Part shown: positions 20,301-22,500 of the stretch, piece after piece
Position numbering within the stretch: the stretch's first letter is position 1
How the letters are laid out: each line of letters starts with the position of its first letter
Source: Prorocentrum cordatum
Taxonomy: Eukaryota > Sar > Dinophyceae > Prorocentrales > Prorocentraceae
Length of the DNA stretch: 22,500 nucleotides
Direction of reading: 5' to 3'
Assembly (NCBI GenBank): GCA_963575745.1
Contig: CAUYUJ010017817.1
Coordinates: forward strand, 1-22,500
The notes under the pieces: model-generated
Databases searched by the model: none
What the model was told of the DNA's origin: nothing
What the model saw: the letters and a program-made list of their open reading frames with translations, nothing else
Translations under genes and position numbers: made by a program

Positions 20301-20769
20301 GCGGGTCGGTACCGCGGAAAGCTGGGGGTGCAGCCGCGGACGCCATGGGCCAGGAGGCCGTTGGCGACAGGCGCCTGTAGGACAGGTGGCCTGAGGGGCG
20401 CGCGAGCGCCCCGCCTGCAGGCAAGCGGCGTGCAGGAAGGAGTGGCGCGAGCCAACCCGAACAGGGAGGCAACCCCGTGCCGTCACCGACTGGCTGCTCG
20501 GCGCAGTCGGGCTCGCCCCACACGAGAACGGATTGACGGGAAAGTGGGCCCCGTGCAATACCGCGCTCGAGGGGGGAGAGTGGACCACCGCCTTGGGCGG
20601 CGGCCCACGCGTGGTCCGAGAAGAAAGCCGCCGCCGCGTAGAAGTCGATGGACACCTGAGCAGCGGGGGCCGGCGCAGGCTCCCGGCGCCCCTGGTCGCG
20701 CGGGCGCGGGAGGGGCGGCGGGGGCCGAAGCGGGGCAAGCTCGGGCCGAGAAGCTGCAGACGACTGCAA
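11374..20769 (-). CDS. Retrotransposon polyprotein: reverse transcriptase, RNase H, J-domain-like module, tyrosine recombinase (3131 codons)
   Basis: One uninterrupted frame fills the element. Residues 1-1480 are Pro/Ala/Ser/Gly-rich with repeated PPPGF/PPPGL motifs and no recognised fold (gag-like position). RT is about 1480-1700: RLILNP, SCDDLREFYY (D1581/D1582), ALAMGDNMAVEIA, LNIDDH (D1682-D1683). RNase H is about 1848-2035: YGTDASLGWGG (D1852), NILETTVF (E1953), LLDSQVAL (D1978), ADDPTRN (D2027). A J-domain-like helix-HPG-helix lies at 2262-2319. Octapeptide repeats (2526-2605) and a charged, possibly coiled segment follow. The tyrosine recombinase is about 2818-3080: VRPGELATA (R2939), ALRFRTD (R3044), DRWRQ (W3062), RYLY (Y3071). 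The position usually held by His of HxxR reads S/P here. The frame opens at TTG just after a TGA; the first ATG is residue 142 (20346), so the start is uncertain. No DIRS-type methyltransferase was seen. Confidence 0.85.
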   Translation of the reverse strand: MQSSAASRPELAPLRPPPPLPRPRDQGRREPAPAPAAQVSIDFYAAAAFFSDHAWAAAQGGGPLSPLERGIARGPLSRQSVLVWGEPDCAEQPVGDGTGLPPCSGWLAPLLPARRLPAGGALARPSGHLSYRRLSPTASWPMASAAAPPAFRGTDPPRWCPPTGPPPPLQQNLPPPPPPFSRHSSPSSSGVAELETHGRTGGRRGGACTPCAAAPDQSNVSRGAPAHSSYARLPMAPDGALSLPASRAASEATADESIPQSRPSEGTGANGAKTTALWVEEPELVDPSNLHLLATPSPPLAASPWLNLDAWRSSPRADTCGFEVAEGFSCPAGWGAGGATTIPPYPGWDAPAREPPDLPGLASTVQRPRPPPGLDPPPLSMSLQADSPPGFAGLEGAPLAMGPFPTLADVEAGARVPPSNSMIAIAPTYGVHLSGGANSQWTFIEKHVSHPLVRTSFLPPMHAWDPRTGSDIQSVAPPPGFAGLEAGARVPPLVGSRASDAAGGGPWLSGERLPCTGSSPLPFWRPSAAVGDRAAGGAAVSAESPPVGGGSPSHVGRVGPPPGLADPQAGVHTHPSLHPSNVRPASLTAQPNLESAAVAPPSTHVCATAALVGTPALVSSIHLVATPGGASTARCHQRHFADARSKRGSIHAPDGPAAPRCGGCTGARRHRWCILGGPRSGCSRVILDAPPAATMGVGGRGVASSASDADSAPRRATGGPPAMFGGPPAVHAVSLASSPTTARAPTAIGSVVDAPETPVRSASTEAAIPTPRGACTRNAAGTQAAGSPPGLIGPAAGSSGEGVAAAAAIAARPRRFSCNRIQGPVASIPARARERLLADPRGLSPSPSPLVGMRPSSDAVAAPQGGVRAAGGMSGAGSPAADTTPRDAVPALRSGRGVAFAAGSSDECVAAATATIARPRRRSASTNSNPALPAFRLRRVRRVRTRRGGRRGRGAADGSCCTAHAPAHAGATASSTDALVGASEAASGARAPGSRSSLVQVAAGPCRAASAGSQAAGDAALHGGASRHRGGRARPACPGRGLTQRRVAESDDAAAAKRAWAERGRESRHALLQRCCCGPAGRSSRRCRDSRSTPGSPSGPSGQFGQFHHAAGVHAVGDSDAPSFGSIGSGGSGKPLRGDLSSGVTAAPQAPRFDLSSGAAASSEPSRVDSPAGDLDPRSSAPASTTPCHSGRFHRGAEAHAPGASARASTGIGRSAPFVADLSALLRLFPGASIDVTHWAAALAQVGMRTRCSLAAFTRTSLCAPDWDDSYLSESVPRDPWPCPPSPPLPPPPGHLSGRARERWRVRRAARTLSQHAVVALNWLTLGHPSFAPAEAKVRATVTPCQEGIRSRLERLCRIAVRLARGGKSDLGRAFAKFDSTEVSLHGLATHVAALEASFTSSSQVPAPMRQLPVSATPLASSLAAAAGWDSTQAEPFDLRVQASRIKWDYSPTFDPTPYLSDLVRSAFHDPDVMRLPEDEWPSGFSGARVHMDREQLWELLRKWDSCGALYLTPSDNLAWDEACGAFRVPKDEAYDRLILNPTVVNSRCNSVSSSTQRLGQGFLLCRLGLAPGEWLVVSCDDLREFYYTFKVPPARARRNALRVKLPSSRFRGFNAWREDLEGLDVSPCLNALAMGDNMAVEIANSAHEGVLRSFGALRPTEQAVHRLPFPRGPYVEMLNIDDHTGFQKLSWRGSAPRPDDPTRRDREVFAACDRGHPRVGLIQHPGKRARGETRKVVVGAEVEGRIGIVCAPLVRTVALCRLTLIQVFLGRSTRALLSSLVGCWVQVFLYRRPILSIFTHIYTFISTLPDDGLEYELPSSVRDELQACTYLAFVAMTDLRATPCPEVYGTDASLGWGGVVRSDISSHLSQELWRRSEHGGWHTRLHDRHLLMVLSRGEPLGPELTQLHREAGLPSLELPIAPRWVSELSEALRFRLAYKWEFRMPRHINILETTVFKSLCKYCCIRNPDSRIPVLLDSQVALGAAAHGRSSSPGLSHVLSTSLPYILGGGLYMGGLYVPTDVHRADDPTRNRPVRPPSRVEPAWLLDIDEGRFERFDMIAAADAASAYPTCLWGRFVLQVLARSPAAGAGPLGPPADRHVRAPAQVDRGDATASAEARGAYESAAPRRGTPFSVEVPSSAAAVSFSASRCTRARDSLPAAPRVPSPSPSPPVGMRLSSDAVTAPQGGVRAAGGGPGEGAPERRSRAKCDAIAAARPGTPAGDTHPVSLLSKATGSAPASLGGLLGRPPVTIQTRHRQARAAKLAAAHGLLHLERGATTDRVNAQFRRLGWACHPGRDTSIEASRKWRALCDAKAFILGPGRDVVGSDAPASGGATRRASGGGLLAAGRRDDTNRSRGVTTRDSALDASLGARPRGVPGERRNAHGAYPNAEPSAVASWCDSGSRAAPRCAVQTPAMPTAAMRRTQARLEADLRAAHTAVAALPSFRASALPPLPGCRTDAHSVAPRASSAPALLAGRSQGAAVMLRATRERAAIAATAGAAQPRAVLPWGHSAARSEVSPVPSLPDSCCADKRADSCDAQLTESRGDQLTDCHPSQLTDFRTDQLADSRVDQIADSRAEGLADARAVQRADAFTWSDSRADPLTGLALRTGRVVGPTTTVAKRVRDERRALARFRASVDACDAALTEVEFGRGAEAGGPSPVELLQSSLAELERQKAALRIARSRTAECIRGCVSASGFSGGGAAAADAGAPLSAPTTAGSATHRQSGVAPSTGDVSEAPRAEQRKRRRVRALAGAAATTPANSSGREPPAPAFVAGRQEWPASLSPAFPEGASEALGVQVDSHCRLVPSCDDQRTRSLKAFDVWCVEHTGVALATWARSGILLGRALATFGVWLYDAGLPRLVLVNAIRGAQALQPQWRGVLTEAWDVAKRWIPSKPPCPIPPLPRALLRAMVALCLAWDWPDMATLLLAVFTMSVRPGELATARRSDLTLPIDRRESAGDALLSISVPEAQGSGGERQHARCSDRAVVRMMELVFRDLTPTDPLLTFGQSGFRTRWLDLLSALGVPLARAPSGFDLSPALRFRTDISDGITRVFWRDRWRQASSTERYLYDVAASAVLPSLAEAARDRVSYLADSSDFLVASFLNVGPAVWPIQLAAARRNLVTSQGL
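12953..13195 (-). repeat. 24-bp tandem repeats coding for octapeptides in the polyprotein
   Basis: About eight to ten imperfect 24-base units encode DQLADSRV-like octapeptides (QLTDFRTD, QLADSRVD, QIADSRAE, GLADARAV). They keep the reading frame and lie upstream of the recombinase. Confidence 0.75.
13813..13986 (-). other. J-domain-like module inside the polyprotein
   Basis: Residues 2262-2319 read as helix I (LAAAHGLLHLERGATTD), helix II (RVNAQFRRLGWACHPGRD) and helix III (EASRKWRALCDAKAFIL). This matches the DnaJ pattern: a small-residue/T-D start, F-R-R-L, a HPxxD loop and A-x-x-KW-x-x-L-x-x-A. The diagnostic HPD is HPG (H2294-P2295-G2296). In true J-proteins HPD is needed to stimulate Hsp70 ATPase, so this copy may bind without stimulating, or serve another role. 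It lies between RNase H and the recombinase. Confidence 0.6.
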
Positions 20770-20801
20770 TCAGCGGGCGCGATGGGGATAAGAAGAAGCA
20801 T
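20743..20801 (-). repeat. Split direct repeat A1 (5' end of the retrotransposon)
   Basis: 59 bases, identical to 11141-11199. In element orientation they start ATGCTTCTTCTTATCCCC and include a pyrimidine-rich stretch followed by CTGATTGCAG, which could serve as a splice acceptor (inference). The frame from this terminal ATG differs from the main coding frame. Confidence 0.9.
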
Positions 20802-21230
20802 GTTGATGATGATGTTGTTAATGATGATGATGGTGCCCCGATGATGACGACGATGATGATGGTGCTGATGATGATGTTGATGATGCTGATGATGATGATG
20901 ATGTCGATGATGAGGATGAGATGGTGATGGTGTTCCGATGATGATGATGCTAACGATGGTGATCATGATGATGTCCCGATGATGATGCTGCTAATGATGA
21001 TGATGATGATGATGATGATGATGGCGATGACTGTGTCCCGATGCTGCTGATGGTGATGATGATGATGACGTTGATGATGATTGTGATGATGATGATGATG
21101 GTGGTGTCCCGATGATGTTGATGGCCGTGATGATGATGATGTTGGTGTTGATGATGAGGACGGTGTCCCGATTATGATGATGTTGGTGATGATGATGTTG
21201 ATGTTGTTGTTGCTGATGATGACGATGACG
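20802..21230. repeat. TGA-rich satellite punctuated by GTCCCGATG, right part
   Basis: Continuation of the satellite at 10345-10934. GATGAT runs carry GTCCCGAT-type words near 20836 (variant), 20971, 21034, 21104 and 21162. There is no gene. Confidence 0.9.
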
Positions 21231-21444
21231 TTGATTGTGAGAGCGGTTGTGATATCGATAGTGAAATCGATAGTGAGGCCGAATGTGATATCGATTGTGA
21301 GATCGATTGTGAGATCGATTGTCAAATCAATTGTGAGATGGATCGAGTGAGATCGATTGTGAGATCAATCGAGGGAGATCGATCGAGCGATACCGATACT
21401 GAGATCGATAGTGAGATCGATAGTGAAACTGATCGAGTGAGACG
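21231..21444. repeat. 12-bp tandem array (GTGAGATCGATA/T)
   Basis: Imperfect 12-base units such as GTGAGATCGATT, GTGAAATCGATA and GTGATATCGATT repeat for about 210 bases and degrade into GATCGAGC variants. GATC and ATCGAT sites are dense. The Ser/Ile/Asp/Leu translation is a consequence of the 12-base period. Confidence 0.85.
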
Positions 21445-21496
21445 TTGGTTCCTCGCCCCCCCGAACCTCCTTATCACCCGAAGGGTCGTCGTATAG

Positions 21497-21534
21497 GTAG
21501 TAGTACTATTAGTATTACTATTATTATTATTATT
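21497..21534. repeat. (ATT)n short microsatellite
   Basis: AGTAGTACTATTAGTATTAC followed by six or so ATT triplets. Confidence 0.8.
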
Positions 21535-21774
21535 CCTGCTCCTCCTCCTGCTCCTCCTCTTCCTCGTCCTCGTCCTCGTCTCCTTCGTCCTCGGCTCCCT
21601 CGTCCTCGTCGTCGTCCTCGTCCTCCTCGTCCTCGTCCTCGTCGTCGTCGTCCTCCTCCTCCTCCTCCTCGTCCTCGTCTTCGTCGTCGTCCTCCTCCTC
21701 GTCCTCCTCCTCCTCCTCGTCCTCGTCCTCGTCGTCGTCCTCCTCCTCCTCTTCTTCCTCCTCCTCCTCCTCGG
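21535..21774. repeat. (TCC/TCG)n microsatellite
   Basis: About 240 bases of TCC, TCG and CTC triplets. The frames through it (Arg/Thr/Pro-rich) are artefacts. Confidence 0.92.
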
Positions 21775-21943
21775 GTCAGGCCCTCCTCCTCGTGCCCCGC
21801 CTCGATCCCAGGAGCCCGACGCTCCTCCTCCCCCTCCCCCGTCCCCCCCCGGGCGACGGTCAAATACGCGCCTTGCGCGCCATGGCGCGGCGGCCCTACG
21901 CTTGTGGACGACGATCAATGGAGAGGAAGCATGTAGCCAAATA

Positions 21944-22120
21944 CAGTCGGGGGCTTGACCTAAGGAACCCTAAATAAGGAACGAGGCCCCTTTTTTTCCA
22001 TGAGTTAAACTTCGATTCCCTATCGAAAACATAAGGAAAACCTGAGGCAAGCTGCGAAACACTTAAGGAACGCGGAGTCCCTCCCCAACGAAAAGGGTTC
22101 CTTCTTCAGGGCCCCGACTG
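21944..22120 (+). mobile_element. Tc1/mariner-like MITE, copy 3 (177 bp)
   Basis: It starts CAGTCGGGGGC and ends GCCCCGACTG, with TA on both sides. Its interior closely follows copy 2. It has no coding capacity. Confidence 0.88.
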
Positions 22121-22139
22121 TAAGTTCCAGATGTCCAAA

Positions 22140-22167
22140 ACATGTTTAAGACATGCCTTAAACATGT
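22140..22167. repeat. 28-bp near-perfect palindrome
   Basis: ACATGTTTAAGACATG followed by CCTTAAACATGT is its own reverse complement apart from one mismatched pair near the centre. It is 18 bases right of MITE copy 3. A further ACATG word follows at 22174, so it may belong to an ACATG-rich repeat. Confidence 0.7.
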
Positions 22168-22260
22168 AAAAGACATGACTTTTAAACAGATTCGGACATG
22201 CTTCCAACACTTGGAGCACATCTTTAGTTCAATGATCGGATTGTTAGGGTGTCCATTGTC

Positions 22261-22500
22261 ATGGCATCCTCAACCCTACGCCGCAGCAAGAGAATTGCAA
22301 CGCGAGGTACGAGCCTCCTAGAATTCACTCGTGTATTTCAATGTGCTTGCTTTCATGCCATTTTTACTACGCGGGCCGCCAGCGCGGCACGCTACTTTGG
22401 AGACGAGGGCACTCACGCGCGACCTTGCGCAGGCAGCTTGCGGGCCAATGTCGGCGACGACGAGCCCGTTATTGCGTCGCTCATTTGGTCGTCCGCCAGG
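22261..22500 (+). CDS. Possible 5' end of an unknown gene, open at the right edge
   Basis: From ATG at 22261 the frame stays open for 80 codons to the end of the window, with an in-frame TAG upstream at 22225-22227. It starts MASSTLRRSKRIATRG, a basic stretch that could be a nuclear or nucleic-acid-binding signal, then SLLEFTRVFQ and a mixed-composition tail. Unlike most frames here, it does not sit in low-complexity DNA. I recognise no family. A GGTACG directly after codon 15 could also be a splice donor, in which case only the first residues are coding. It may be a host gene or part of another element. Chance openness over 80 codons in G+C-rich DNA is quite possible. Confidence 0.3.
   Translation, partial: MASSTLRRSKRIATRGTSLLEFTRVFQCACFHAIFTTRAASAARYFGDEGTHARPCAGSLRANVGDDEPVIASLIWSSAR

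Larger units (their letters stand above)
10935..20801 (-). mobile_element. Tyrosine-recombinase retrotransposon with split direct repeats, apparently intact (9867 bp)
   Basis: In element orientation (minus strand) the order is A1 (20801-20743), one 9.4-kb coding frame, B1 (11362-11200), A2 (11199-11141), a 43-base spacer, and B2 (11097-10935). A1/A2 and B1/B2 are identical by eye. This A1-ORF-B1-A2-B2 arrangement is the split-direct-repeat layout known from the Ngaro, PAT and VIPER branches of the DIRS order. Those elements carry RT, RNase H and a tyrosine recombinase and integrate without a target-site duplication. All three enzymes are present and no duplication is visible. It lies inside a TGA/GTCCCG satellite present on both sides. 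Identical repeats plus an unbroken frame suggest recent insertion. Whether it belongs to a named family or a dinoflagellate-specific one is not decided here. Confidence 0.88.

Noticed and set aside
11374-20769. DIRS-type methyltransferase domain in the polyprotein
   Set aside because: I looked for one between RNase H and the recombinase and saw only low-complexity sequence, the J-like module and repeats.

Overview
The window looks like nuclear DNA from a dinoflagellate alga. The main evidence is a complete dinoflagellate spliced-leader (SL) sequence fixed in genomic DNA at 4343-4364 (minus strand), followed by a second, shortened leader relic. The G+C-rich, microsatellite-crowded sequence full of retroelements agrees with this. 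I see no rRNA, tRNA, CRISPR array or bacterial-type operon, and no confident complete host gene. The genus cannot be fixed from the sequence.

Layout: (1) 1-4364, minus strand: a decayed non-LTR (LINE-type) retrotransposon, running off the left edge, with remnants of a zinc-knuckle/coiled-coil region, an apurinic-type endonuclease and a reverse transcriptase. Its 5' end is capped by the spliced leader. (2) 4365-10934: no convincing gene. This is a mosaic of simple repeats (GTC, CA, CCT, GGA, TGA), two copies of a palindromic foldback element, hairpin repeats, degenerate 'AAGATGGC' sequence, and two copies of a 176-bp MITE with CAGT-type inverted ends and TA target sites. (3) 10935-20801, minus strand: an apparently intact 9.87-kb tyrosine-recombinase retrotransposon with split direct repeats (A1-ORF-B1-A2-B2), inserted into a TGA/GTCCCG satellite. 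One 3131-codon frame carries reverse transcriptase, RNase H, a J-domain-like module and a C-terminal tyrosine recombinase. (4) 20802-21940: the continuing satellite, a 12-bp tandem array and TCC/TCG repeats. (5) 21944-22500: a third MITE copy, a 28-bp palindrome and an open frame leaving the right edge.

How the parts work together: in the large element the RT/RNase H would make cDNA, and the recombinase would insert a circular intermediate by a single crossover. That predicts the absence of a target-site duplication, the B1-A2 junction and the shared AT at every boundary, all of which are seen. Repeat identity by eye (59/59 and 163/163) and the intact frame suggest a recent insertion. The LINE is older: its frame is broken by stops and shifts. 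The most unusual items are the J-domain-like insert in the recombinase element, the SL-capped LINE, and an empty-site/filled-site pair showing MITE insertion at TA inside a foldback repeat.
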